Source of the DNA: a virus
Length of the DNA stretch: 61,847 bases
IMG/VR virus record: IMGVR_UViG_3300048587_000332
Span: 1-61,847 of that record
Reading direction: 5' to 3' (one strand)
Shown here: piece after piece, positions 41,667 through 51,200 of the stretch
How the letters are laid out: every line of letters starts with the position of its first letter
Position numbering within the stretch: position 1 is the stretch's first letter
Program-made: the position numbers and the translations under genes
Notes under the pieces: model-generated
What the model saw: only the letters and a program-made list of their open reading frames with translations
What the model was told of the DNA's origin: nothing
Database searches by the model: none

Positions 41667-41689
41667 AGAAAGGGTTCCTCCTACTTATT

Positions 41690-41698
41690 ATTGTAACA
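41690..41698 (-). promoter_or_regulatory. Late promoter of the capsid gene (minus)
   Basis: On the minus strand TGT TACAAT AATAAGTAGGAGG: an extended -10 box with the Shine-Dalgarno 10 nt downstream. Between it and the scaffold gene is a long hairpin, AATAGAGAGGGG...CCCCTCTCTATT (about 41724-41754), which could end scaffold transcription or reduce it. Confidence 0.7.
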
Positions 41699-41749
41699 TA
41701 CGCAATTTAGCATTAAGGATAAATAGAGAGGGGCTTGTACCCCTCTCTA

Positions 41750-42535
41750 TTAACCAAGCTGCGCACGTTCAATCTGCCGCAAAATCTGAGCCTGTTTCTC
41801 AGGATCAGTCGTTGAATAGAACGCATCCATCAGATCCGACGCCGGATTTGCTCCACCTGTCGGAACCATCGGCAGCGGTGCCGTCGGTCTCGCAATCGGC
41901 TCTGCCTGTTTCACCTTTGCAACCTGCTGGCGCTTCGCTTCCGCCCAAGCCCATTCCAGCCCCTGCAACGACGGCTGCAATCCGTTCTGCTGCATGATGC
42001 CCTGAAGGGCCTGCAAATTAACCGGATCTTCCACAAAGTCCGGGTTACGCTCGAAGAACGCATTCTTGGTCTTCTGCAAATTGTCCTGCACAATCTGCTG
42101 GACCGCCGCCCGCTGAACCTCGGCCCAGTTCGGCATTCCGAACTTCTCGGCCATGTAGGTCTCTACCTTAGAGCGGATCTCCTGCTCCATCACATCAACC
42201 GGGTCCTCAGTGAACTTGTTCACCCACTCCTCGGTCGTCTTCTTGGTCTTAGCCTTCGGCTCGGGCGGCGTTGCCGCCTGCTGCCGAGTCGCTTCCTGGA
42301 TCTGCCGCGCATGCTGCTCGTTCGCCAGTGCTCGTGTATATACATCGATCTGGCGCTGCACTTCTTCGGCACTATTGCCGACGAAATCAACCCCATTAAA
42401 GGTGATCTTAATGGGCTGGGGTTGCGCCGGAGACTGCTGTGCGTTGTTGTTATCCTCTCGCTGAAGCTGTTCGAGAATCTCGGCCAACTTCTCCGAAGGA
42501 ATGGAATTGATGTCAAAAGCGGGCGTGGTAGCCAT
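41750..42535 (-). CDS. Capsid scaffolding protein (261 aa)
   Basis: A highly helical, Gln/Glu/Ala-rich protein without Cys, with charged helices (VDVMEQEIRSKVETYMAEKF; VQRAAVQQIVQDNLQKTKNAFFE) and a C-terminal helix (EKQAQILRQIERAQLG). This is the composition and position, between portal and capsid, expected of scaffolds. It would guide procapsid assembly and leave before or during packaging. AGGAGAGAC precedes the start. Confidence 0.7.
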   Translation of the reverse strand: MATTPAFDINSIPSEKLAEILEQLQREDNNNAQQSPAQPQPIKITFNGVDFVGNSAEEVQRQIDVYTRALANEQHARQIQEATRQQAATPPEPKAKTKKTTEEWVNKFTEDPVDVMEQEIRSKVETYMAEKFGMPNWAEVQRAAVQQIVQDNLQKTKNAFFERNPDFVEDPVNLQALQGIMQQNGLQPSLQGLEWAWAEAKRQQVAKVKQAEPIARPTAPLPMVPTGGANPASDLMDAFYSTTDPEKQAQILRQIERAQLG

Positions 42536-42568
42536 TGTCTCTCCTATATGGGAATCGTCCCTAAGACC

Positions 42569-42577
42569 ATGATAACA
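42569..42577 (-). promoter_or_regulatory. Late promoter of the scaffold gene (minus)
   Basis: On the minus strand TGT TATCAT, 33 nt before the scaffold ATG at 42535. It fits the extended -10 consensus; it lacks the downstream GTAG. Confidence 0.5.
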
Positions 42578-42578
42578 T

Positions 42579-42923
42579 TTACACTAAAGGTAACTGATCC
42601 GATCCATACGGGACTTTGTTGAAAAAGGCGCTCACCTTCAAATCCGCATCATCGATGCCTTCGGCATCCTGAATGTCCTGAACATTGATACGCGCATTCT
42701 CGGGAGCACTAGTAATGAACTGCACAACATGGCGAAAGATACTCCAGTGGTCTTTCGCTCTCACGATTTCCCTCGGATCGTCCAACACAGCCAAGTGTTC
42801 AAGCATCTGCTTTTCTTTGTCGGCTAACGCGGACAAAAGAACACTCCAACCGGGGTGGGAAGAGAGATCCGACAAATCGCGAGCCTTACTCGCCTGCTCA
42901 AAATCGCCAGGGCTAAGAGCCAT
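42579..42923 (-). CDS. Small helical late protein (114 aa)
   Basis: The ATG at 42923 lies within the last codons of the portal gene in another frame. The product is predicted fully helical (SVLLSALADKEKQMLEHLAV; DDPREIVRAKDHWSIFRHVV), with no recognised motif. Small helical proteins in this place may be connector, scaffold-helper or packaging proteins. Confidence 0.55.
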   Translation of the reverse strand: MALSPGDFEQASKARDLSDLSSHPGWSVLLSALADKEKQMLEHLAVLDDPREIVRAKDHWSIFRHVVQFITSAPENARINVQDIQDAEGIDDADLKVSAFFNKVPYGSDQLPLV

Positions 42924-44847
42924 TTTCACCGCCTGCGGCGGCACCGCCACCCATCACACGCTGCATAACAGCCATCAGCATTTCCTTCTTCATGTCGGCG
43001 TCAGTCTTCTTGTCAACCTCTTGCAACTTACCTTGCACCTTCAACTGCTCAGCCTGCGCCTTCTTATCGGCCATCGCGAGACGAACCTCATTCGATGCCT
43101 TCGTTTTCTGCTGGTCCTGCACCATTTCAGGAGTCGGCTGCATAAGCGCCTGCTGTTCCTGCTGGTTGAGAGGCCGCACCAACTGATACACCTGCTTCGT
43201 GCCGCTGGCATCCTGCAACATGCGAACCCATTCCGCCATATCGACGGCCATTCCGATCCGCTGCAAATGCCCCATCAAATCAGGATTGAGCAAATACTGC
43301 GTCAGGAACGGGAACACCTGCAACAACTTCTCTCGCGACATCATCCGTGTCGCGGACAGCATCATAAACTTGACTTCACGTTGAAGACTTTCGTTCGCAA
43401 CCGGGACCTGTCCTTCCGCAGTTATACCGCGCAACTGAAGATCCCCTTGATTGTGAAGCTGGTGCATCTTCAGCATCTTATACAACATGGGCGTCAGCAG
43501 GTAGTTTTCCAACGAAAGAACCACCATCAGAAGTCGCATGGAGGGCGCTTCTCGCTGTGCTCCCACCGAAGTCGCACTAGCCGAGGCATTGCCCCGCATC
43601 GGCATACCCTGGAGGACCATGGAGTTCACTCCGGTCATCTCCTGAGCCTGCTGCTGCATCCAGCTTTCTTCCTGATAGGAGTTTTGCGTAATGTTGGACG
43701 GCACCTGGATGGCAATATCATCCTTGCCATTCTCGGTCGCCAACTGAGCGCCCGGTCGCCAAATACGCTGCGAAAACGTCATGCGCTGGTCGTGCGAAGC
43801 GCGGGTAACACGTGGCGGATTCAACGCAAGCGAAAGCTCATCCAGTCGCGAATTACGAATCGACTGCATGTACTTCTGCAAATCAGCCAGCACATCGGAA
43901 TAGCCATTCCCATAGAACCGATCCGGGTCAAAGAAGCAAGTCGCCGCCGTAAACGGATAAAACCCATACGGATTCTCGCCATTGTAAATCACATACTCTC
44001 TATTAAGCACCCAGACAACTCGTGTCTTGGTGTAATAGATAAGCACCTCTAGATTGCTCTCCGCGCCGAATACACCCTGTCCGTCCGAAATCGGACTATA
44101 GGCCACCCCTCGGGACGCCTCTTCCATCTGCCGCGAATGGTCGGCTACCGCCGAAGGCGTACTCTGCGCACACGCCAGCAGCGTCATCCGATCTGGAATG
44201 TCGAAGCCTTCGGCCCCTCGGAGGGCCTCCACCTGATCCAGCGTAAGGGTGCGCCGCCAAATGACCGACTTCGCCTGTTCAATATCTGGTCCACAAGCGG
44301 GATCAACATAGAAGTCTAGCGGCGAAATACGATTGGCTACAGGTTCGAGCGTAAGCGGGTCCACTTGCAAAGCGAGGATGGCGATTCCCTTAACAAGCAA
44401 ATCGTTGAGTGTAAGCGTAACTTGGTTACGCACATTATTGCCGAATCGATCCGTCGGATGCTCGCACAGATACAGAAGCCGCGCCTGCACTTCTGCCGCT
44501 TCCTGGGGCGTTGTATCACCAATCGCCGCTACCTTGAACCACTCAACGTCCGTACCGAAAAGCGCCTGATGCAGCAACGGAAGAACACTCTGCACCTGTG
44601 AGTGGATAAGCCGAACAGAAAGCGAAGCTCGCTCGGTCGTGGTACCTTCCCAGAACCGTCTGGGCACAACGCCGTTGTAAAGCTCCTGGAGATGCCGCCA
44701 CTTGTTATCGTAGTTGCGCTGCCGCCAACTCTCGTACTTAAAGAAAGTCTGGACGACGCGGGACATCGCCATCTGCTTTGAGATGTCTGCGTACCCCGGA
44801 GTTGGGTCGTTGGAAAGCGGCAGATTACCAGTAAGTTCTTCAGCCAT
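42913..44847 (-). CDS. Portal protein (644 aa)
   Basis: The frame opens at 44928, but the ATG at 44847 lies 10 nt after the late -10 box, so the longer N-terminus would not be transcribed. Long helices with Gln/Met, WRHLQELYNGVVPRRFWEG, a Trp/Arg-rich stem (YESWRQRNYDNKWRHLQ), and DFYVDPACGPDIEQAKSV match podovirus-type portals (head-tail connector, about 60-75 kDa). The C-terminus is Gln-rich coiled coil. It forms the dodecameric DNA channel and docks the terminase. The next gene leftward overlaps by 11 nt. Confidence 0.8.
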   Translation of the reverse strand: MAEELTGNLPLSNDPTPGYADISKQMAMSRVVQTFFKYESWRQRNYDNKWRHLQELYNGVVPRRFWEGTTTERASLSVRLIHSQVQSVLPLLHQALFGTDVEWFKVAAIGDTTPQEAAEVQARLLYLCEHPTDRFGNNVRNQVTLTLNDLLVKGIAILALQVDPLTLEPVANRISPLDFYVDPACGPDIEQAKSVIWRRTLTLDQVEALRGAEGFDIPDRMTLLACAQSTPSAVADHSRQMEEASRGVAYSPISDGQGVFGAESNLEVLIYYTKTRVVWVLNREYVIYNGENPYGFYPFTAATCFFDPDRFYGNGYSDVLADLQKYMQSIRNSRLDELSLALNPPRVTRASHDQRMTFSQRIWRPGAQLATENGKDDIAIQVPSNITQNSYQEESWMQQQAQEMTGVNSMVLQGMPMRGNASASATSVGAQREAPSMRLLMVVLSLENYLLTPMLYKMLKMHQLHNQGDLQLRGITAEGQVPVANESLQREVKFMMLSATRMMSREKLLQVFPFLTQYLLNPDLMGHLQRIGMAVDMAEWVRMLQDASGTKQVYQLVRPLNQQEQQALMQPTPEMVQDQQKTKASNEVRLAMADKKAQAEQLKVQGKLQEVDKKTDADMKKEMLMAVMQRVMGGGAAAGGENGS

Positions 44848-44857
44848 CGCTACTTCT

Positions 44858-44866
44858 ATTTTACCA
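44858..44866 (-). promoter_or_regulatory. Late promoter of the portal gene (minus)
   Basis: TGG TAAAAT AGAAGTAGCG, then the ATG at 44847. Distance from -10 to start codon is 10 nt, leaving a leader of only about 3-4 nt. It is divergent from cassette C6, whose -10 lies 25 bp away. Confidence 0.7.
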
Positions 44867-44886
44867 TTGGCGCTACGCGCCATTAG

Positions 44887-44966
44887 TGGTACACTAGTTG
44901 TAGACCCCCGTGGCGCTTCGCGCCACACAAACGGACGAGAGGGCGGACGCCAATCTGCCCTCTTTT
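44887..44966 (+). promoter_or_regulatory. Promoter-hairpin cassette C6
   Basis: TGG TACACT (-10 at 44890-44895), AGTTGTAGACCCCC, an additional hairpin GTGGCGC TTC GCGCCAC (44910-44926), ACGAGAG, then the stem AGAGGGC/GCCCTCT (44938-44963) and TTTT. The only member with two hairpins. Downstream on the same strand is the AAA+ gene at 45039. Confidence 0.75.
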
Positions 44967-45038
44967 CTGTAGGTGGCCGAAAAAAGGAGTTGATTTGGAA
45001 TGCCTTTGCGAGTAAGCTCCAAGAGAGGAGAACCTAAA

Positions 45039-46070
45039 ATGCCTGTAAACGGAACTCGGAGGTGCATCTCAATGGCCGCCTCCCGGCGAGCGCGAGAAGC
45101 CGAACTCCCGTACCTAGTACGACTTCGCGAGCGCATCATCGGTCAGGAGTGCATTTCCAAAATCACTCCCTACCTGGATATGATCGACGCCAACCTCAAC
45201 CCGCCAGGAAGACCCGCTGGCGTTTTCATGCTTCTCGGCCCCACGGGTACAGGTAAGACTAGAACCGTCGAAGCCGTAACTGAGATACTGCACCACTCCG
45301 ACCGTCATTTGCTCCGCATCGATTGCGGAGAATTTCAAATGGAACACGAAGTAGCAAAATTGATCGGAGCGCCTCCAGGCTACCTGGGGCACAAAGAGAC
45401 TTCGCCCCTACTTAACAAGCAAAGGCTAGAAGCCGTTACCTCCAAATACAGCCGCATTTCCGTTGTTCTCTTCGATGAGGTGGAAAAGGCCGCGCCTTCT
45501 ATGCAGCGCCTCCTCCTGGGCATTCTCGACAAAGGCATTTTGCGAATTGGCGACAACAACTCCGTTGACTTCGAAAACTCGCTCATCTTCTTTACATCCA
45601 ATGTTGGCTATGCCGAAATCGGCCAGATGGGGAAAGCTCCCGGCTTCGCCAATACCACTTCGCCCGCGTCCCTCTCTCGCATGGTTGAACAGCGCCTCAA
45701 GCGCAAGTTCTCCCCGGAATTCGTCAACCGCATTGATGAGTTTCTCTATTTCGAGGAATTGACCAAAGAGAATCTCCGCCAGATCGTAGACCTTGAACTG
45801 ACCAAAGCCGAGGACTGGCTCACCACTCGCTGGGGTTTCGATTCATGCGCTTTGCGCTTCGACGACTCCGCGAAGGATCTCTTTGTCAAGGTCGGCTTCG
45901 AAGCCAAATACGGGGCGCGTCCGCTCAAGCGAGCCATCACCCATCTGTTGTGGCAACCACTGGCGGTCCTCAAGACCAGCGGAAAGATTACGGCGGGCCT
46001 TACCATCCACATCACCGCCGACGGCGATAAGCTCGCCTTCTCCCAGGAAAAGCGGCAGGCGGCTACCTAA
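45039..46070 (+). CDS. ClpB/ClpA D2-like AAA+ ATPase (343 aa)
   Basis: One AAA+ module: Walker A MLLGPTGTGKT (about 63-73), VAKLIGAPPGYLGHKE (the pore-loop region typical of ClpA/ClpB D2), Walker B VVLFDEVEKAAP (about 146-157), sensor 1 FFTSNVG, FSPEFVNRIDEFLYF (arginine-finger region), and sensor 2 YGARPLKRAI. It lacks the N-domain, D1 and middle domain of ClpB and the ClpP-binding loop is not evident. It probably unfolds or remodels protein complexes. It lies alone on the (+) strand between portal and terminase genes, so a role in assembly or host control is possible. GAGAGGAG precedes the ATG. Confidence 0.8.
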   Translation: MPVNGTRRCISMAASRRAREAELPYLVRLRERIIGQECISKITPYLDMIDANLNPPGRPAGVFMLLGPTGTGKTRTVEAVTEILHHSDRHLLRIDCGEFQMEHEVAKLIGAPPGYLGHKETSPLLNKQRLEAVTSKYSRISVVLFDEVEKAAPSMQRLLLGILDKGILRIGDNNSVDFENSLIFFTSNVGYAEIGQMGKAPGFANTTSPASLSRMVEQRLKRKFSPEFVNRIDEFLYFEELTKENLRQIVDLELTKAEDWLTTRWGFDSCALRFDDSAKDLFVKVGFEAKYGARPLKRAITHLLWQPLAVLKTSGKITAGLTIHITADGDKLAFSQEKRQAAT

Positions 46071-47863
46071 AGCCCGCCTGTCCGCGAATAGTAGCTCTCT
46101 TCAGGCAAAGCCGGGTTCGCATAGGGATTCTCCAGCCCCTGTACGAGAGCATTAAATGCTTTCTGTGCCATGGTTTCGAAAGTCTCTCTCTCACGAATCC
46201 TCCCATAGAACGACTTATTCTGAAACTGGTCCGCGAGTGTATCCAAGATGTCGTCCGACACACCCTTCGGGAATTGCGTGAACTCCTGGTAAATGGCTTC
46301 CTTCACATCAGAGGGCAAGCCCTCCGAAAACCGTAGATCGCCTCGCCGCAACACTGGCTGCAACGTCAGCCGAATACGCTCCAGCTTACTCTTCTGGTTA
46401 TCCGGCTTGACGAAATCAAGCGGAATGGAGAAACGCTTCAGGTGCATCTCTCGCTCAAGGCCGAAGCGAAATCCGCGTGAGTAACTTGTCTCCTCAATGC
46501 GCACCACAATAGGTCGCCACTTAGCATATACCTCGAAGATCGCCGAAGCCAGTTCGTCCGGCTTCATCTTGTCTCGGCGCACATCCACCACATAACAGCG
46601 ATTGTTGGAGTCCCACCCGCACGTCGTCACTACCGAATAGTTACTATTCTCGTTCGTGGTTTCGGCTGTGTCCACCGTCGTCGCATAATATTCCATCGGA
46701 ATTTTGCGCACAATATCAGCGGGCACATACTGGACAACAGAAGCCGGAAAGTCGCTTGCCTCCGTATCTCCAACGGGATGATTGCGGTACTGTGAGTTGA
46801 ACTCGAACTTCGATTGCGCCGGGTCGTTCTCCATCTCCAGCAACGTATCTACCGGAACTCGCGCAGGCCACCAACTAATCGGCTTTCCGTCCGCATCCTT
46901 CAGGTCCGGCAGTTCCAACTCTTCGGGCAGAAAAGCATAGTCCTTAACGCCAGGGGGCAGCTTTTTCTTATAACACCCTCTAACATAGATACTCCAACTG
47001 CGCCGCTCGACCGGAAGCTGTTTCTGTCCGTCAATGATACGCCCGTATAAATCGTCGAAGTGGTACCGGGTTCCCTCCACGTCAATCCAGTATTGCGGCG
47101 ATACGAGAATAGGTCGAAACATACCGAACTTGTAGGCAATAGTATCACGGCGATCCTTGTTGGCGCTATTCTCCGACTCCACACAGTCCGTAAACTTGAG
47201 AATATCGAAGTGCATACCAGCAATCGTACTCTCAATAGACGACGTTCCCACCGAAGGTTCGCGCCGCGTCTTATTCGGACGGCTGGGCAAATAAAACTCC
47301 GAAGCATTCCCGAAGTGCTTCAACTCCTCTTCCGTAGGACATACGTCGGGAAACAACATCCGCAATTGTTCGTTCGTGGCGAAATGACTCTTAATGGTCA
47401 TCAGCACTTTCTGCGCGTGCCCCTCTTTCGCGTGAATGACCAGTATTCGCGCATCTGGATAATTAAGCAACCATTGGATGGTATGCGCTTCGACATTAGT
47501 GGACGTTTTAAGGCTGCCGCGAAAATCGAGTATTAGGCGTCTTCGAGGTCCTGGCAGATCAAGCATATTAGGAATCACCGGCTTATATGCCCACGACACA
47601 GAACCATCGGGCTTAACTACGGGCTTGTCATAATTGAACCACTCATTTTCTGCGGGCAGCGGAAACGTCTGCAAAGTGCGCACCAATCCGTAATGCACAT
47701 CAGGACGCACGTCTTTGTACCCAAGCACCTTATTACACAGGTAATACATATTGGTCCGCGCCAACCACCGTGCTTTGGCGATCTTCATAATCGCCTCGCG
47801 CTCCTCGGTGACCTGTTTGGTGCGTGCCTCACGCGGGTCTTTAACGTACAAATTCAGTGACAT
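46067..47863 (-). CDS. terL: Terminase large subunit (598 aa)
   Basis: Residues 105-120 hold LILDFRGSLKTS, a Walker A-like motif of the terminase type with Arg/Ser before Lys. A hydrophobic strand with Asp/Cys follows (FDILKFTDCVESEN). The C-terminal nuclease acids are in TTVDTAETTNENSNYSVV (about 395-412) and GVSDDILDTLADQF. The protein pumps DNA into the procapsid and cuts it. Its 3' end overlaps the converging AAA+ gene by 4 bp and its start overlaps the JAMM gene by 23 bp. The only small-subunit candidate is at 7358. Confidence 0.88.
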   Translation of the reverse strand: MSLNLYVKDPREARTKQVTEEREAIMKIAKARWLARTNMYYLCNKVLGYKDVRPDVHYGLVRTLQTFPLPAENEWFNYDKPVVKPDGSVSWAYKPVIPNMLDLPGPRRRLILDFRGSLKTSTNVEAHTIQWLLNYPDARILVIHAKEGHAQKVLMTIKSHFATNEQLRMLFPDVCPTEEELKHFGNASEFYLPSRPNKTRREPSVGTSSIESTIAGMHFDILKFTDCVESENSANKDRRDTIAYKFGMFRPILVSPQYWIDVEGTRYHFDDLYGRIIDGQKQLPVERRSWSIYVRGCYKKKLPPGVKDYAFLPEELELPDLKDADGKPISWWPARVPVDTLLEMENDPAQSKFEFNSQYRNHPVGDTEASDFPASVVQYVPADIVRKIPMEYYATTVDTAETTNENSNYSVVTTCGWDSNNRCYVVDVRRDKMKPDELASAIFEVYAKWRPIVVRIEETSYSRGFRFGLEREMHLKRFSIPLDFVKPDNQKSKLERIRLTLQPVLRRGDLRFSEGLPSDVKEAIYQEFTQFPKGVSDDILDTLADQFQNKSFYGRIRERETFETMAQKAFNALVQGLENPYANPALPEESYYSRTGGL

Positions 47864-48281
47864 ACAGCCCTTTCGGATCGTAAAATCTCAGATCATATTG
47901 CCACCGCTTGCCCTTCCGGCAAACGTGCAATATGCCCATTAGATGCTCCTCCCATCCGTACTCGTAATCAAATAAAGAAGGAACGGCTTCGCAACTATAT
48001 AATTCCGGCTCCGCTTCGGGATGAGTATGAACAGATCCTAAAAGCTTTAACCCCAAAACATTGGAAATATATTCTGCGGCGCATTGAGATTCAGCGCTTA
48101 CCGCTATAGTTTCTGGAGTTGCTTTTACTACATCAGAGCCTTCGGCTATATACATAGTTTGTACGTGGATAACTTCATTTTCTACAGTACCAAATAAATA
48201 GCCTAACATCTCATTCGGAAACGCTTCTCTCGCCTTCTTGCGCAAGTGCTTCCAAACAATCTCCGCCACTTTGACCGTCAC
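47841..48281 (-). CDS. JAMM/Mov34 metallopeptidase-like protein (146 aa)
   Basis: GTG start at 48281 with TAGGAG 6 nt upstream; the longer frame to 48401 is inside the previous gene. The JAMM signature is present: catalytic Glu in FPNEMLGYLFG, then GSVHTHPEAEP and VPSLFD, that is H-x-H ... P-S-x-x-D, coordinating zinc. Phage members include the peptidase half of tail proteins of the lambda gpK type, which act in tail assembly; bacterial ones remove ubiquitin-like tags. Here it is a separate protein between terminase and fibre genes, unusual for a short-tailed phage. Confidence 0.75.
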   Translation of the reverse strand: MTVKVAEIVWKHLRKKAREAFPNEMLGYLFGTVENEVIHVQTMYIAEGSDVVKATPETIAVSAESQCAAEYISNVLGLKLLGSVHTHPEAEPELYSCEAVPSLFDYEYGWEEHLMGILHVCRKGKRWQYDLRFYDPKGLYVTEFVR

Positions 48282-48289
48282 AAAGTCTC

Positions 48290-51200
48290 CTAATTGACAA
48301 TTACATTCTGCGTCGCTCTCGCCAGCACAGCCGACGAAGCATTCAAATACTCGATCAGCACCGTTTGCCCGCCTGCGCGAAAGTCGCTGGTCACGCTGCA
48401 CGCCACCGCCTGGCAGGTATTCGTCACCGCCACGCCGCTCGCGTTGGTCGCCGTGATGCGGATGCGGTCGCCATACGCCAGCGGAGATCCCACCTGCACG
48501 GTCAGCGTGCGATTCTCCGCGGGTGCAGGGCCTCCTAGTCGCGCCGCTGGCCAGGTTGAGCCGCCACCCATGCCGTAGGCTTGCCCGAGCGCCTTTTGCC
48601 GGGCATCGTCGCCGGTTGCGCCGCCATCCTCCGGCTGGGCCATATAGGCGACATATTTGCCATCACCGGCCAGAGGCGCGGCATATCCGGGCCGGGAATA
48701 AATCAACCGATAGTATTCGTCGCCGCGGGTTTTATCGGCTGGATTGAGCGTGTGCAGATAGTAGGCCGTGAAGGCGTCAACGCCCTCCATGGAGTAATCG
48801 CGCTCCACGTTGTATGGTCCTGCAAGATCGAAGTCGCAGATCGTCTTTACCGTTGGGTCTCGGGGGCCGCAAGTAGGCATCGAGTCGAAATACGGCTGTC
48901 CCAAACTTAGAGGATCCAAATTGTCGAAGTTCAACGTGAGCAGACTCCCCACCAGTGTCCAATAGTTCGCCGCCATGGTTGGTTCGTCGGCTTCGAGGGC
49001 TTTCGCCGCCGCCACGTAAGCATTGGCGCGAAGTTCGTCCATGAACGGCTGCCGCGCCCACGGCGAATATATGCTGTATTTGTTAGCAGCAAGCAATCGC
49101 CGATAGACGTTCCCGCCGCTGGTATCGCCCGCGAACGGCTTGTGTAGGCGAATCTGGGTACCGCTCTCCACCGTGCAGGCGTAGGCGTCGTTCAGTTCGA
49201 ATGCGCGTGGCGATTTCACCGCGCCCGCGCTGGTCACTCCCTCGAAGTGCTGGATCGGATACCCCACGTCGCCCTCGACGTAGAATCGCGTAATCGCCCC
49301 GGCATCGCCTCGCCACGGGAATTCGAGCGTGGCGCTTGTGGCGGTTGGGGTTGGCGTTCCCGCGATCCGGTCAATCTCCATGTGCGGTTGCCCACCGCGC
49401 AAGCCAACCAGCATGATGTTTTTCCCGCCCGTCCCCACCCAGTTCGTGCCCGTGCCTGTGAGCACGGTCCCACCCACGTTCACCGTAGCCGAGCCGCCCG
49501 GCTGGAACGGAGTGCCGCAATAATCGCTCCCGATGTTTGGGCCGGAATAGAGCGTCATCAGATCCGAGCCGTTGGTAGCTTGCCAAACTCGGGCGGTGTC
49601 TTGAAAATTCGGATAGAACGAATAATATCCGCCATTCGGGTAGCGGTTCGGAATGGCCTGGAGATTATAGTGCGTAATCAGCTTCGCACGGAAGTCCGAC
49701 CGAGTAGTTGGATTCGGGTGATATTTAGCGATGATAGCCGCCGCCCAAACACAATAGGCATCTTCGCGTTGGTCGTTTGGCTGGTCTCTCGTGACATCCG
49801 TGAGACACCCAAGGATGCGATTCGTAATCATGGGCCAGGGGTCCTTCCCCTCCCAGATTTCCGGCATCAGTGTGGCCGCGAGTGTGACGCTTACGGTTGG
49901 CTCGGAGCGTCCCACCCACTGAGCGAAATAGGGATTACGAAATTGAACCTTGGCCATATACTGAGCCGCCCGCAGCATGGCGATGTCTCCGCTTCGATAC
50001 CAAGCTCGAAAATAAGCAAGACCAGTATCGTAGTAACCAATCGACATAGCATTGGATGCCGTCCAGTTCCCCATGTTACCTTGCTGTCCGAAAAACAGAC
50101 CCCATCGAATCCCTGGAGCGGCTACGGTGATATCTCTCTCGGATTCCAAGTATGGTTCGGCGGTGATTTCCGTATCGCTGACGCAGCTTCGCACTCGCTG
50201 AGCTAAAGGTCTCGGAATTCCGCCAACTCCCCCATAGGCCGGAGAAACGACATCGGGCACGAGCCAAAACACGGCATCCACCGGAGACAACGCTCCGGGG
50301 GTTCCGCCGCAAAACAGGCTCAGCCATTGAGTGCCAACGCCATGCAGCGTGCGCGTATATGGCCACGTGGGATTCACTTCGTCCCACCAGATTGTCCCGG
50401 CAATCGGAACGCCCAGTATGTCGTCGCGCAGGTTCGGCAACTGCACGTATCCGCCATTGACCTTATAGTCCATCGCCAAGTCATGCGTGAGCGTGTACTG
50501 CGTTTGATCCGCGTAGGCCCAGGGATTTTGCCCACGCACATGCTGAGGCCCTAGGAGATCGTCCAGCCGGGCGTCCGGGTAAATCACGATGCCGTTGTCG
50601 TCGTAGGCGACCGCCCCAATGTCGGTGTCAAGCGAAGCCTTTTGTCCGGTTGAGTCCGTCACGGCCAGACGGAACTTATATGAACCGAAAACCAGGCCCG
50701 TGAGCGTGGGCGTGCAACTGTTGCGGTTGTCGAATACGGCTTGCGACGGGCCATCCAGTTGCTGCCAGAGACACGCAACATCGGCGGAAGCATCCACCAT
50801 CGAGTAGCTATTGGACACAAGTTGCCCAGGATGACCGGCGCGCAGCGGGATGAAGTTCGCCCAATAGGGCGTGTTCGCGGAAGTGGGCTTCGAGTAGGCA
50901 AGTTGCGCCGGGCTCGACTCGAACGTCAATCCGGTGATGCTATTGAGGTTGCGCCCGTTGCCGCTACTATCGTTGCCGTTGCCGTCAAACTTCAACTCCA
51001 GGCCATCGCCCGAATCCGCCGTGACGGGAGGGCGGGAGCGCAGCGGAACCAGAGTCGAAAAGACGCGCAGGAAGCCCAGCTTCGCGCCCCCGTCGGGGAT
51101 CGGCCAGAGTTCTCCGCCCGCGTTGCCCCAGGCGTTCGCGCTGGTAATCGCGAGCCGGTCGATGAAGTAGTTGCTGCCATCGACTTCCCATATCTCGCAA

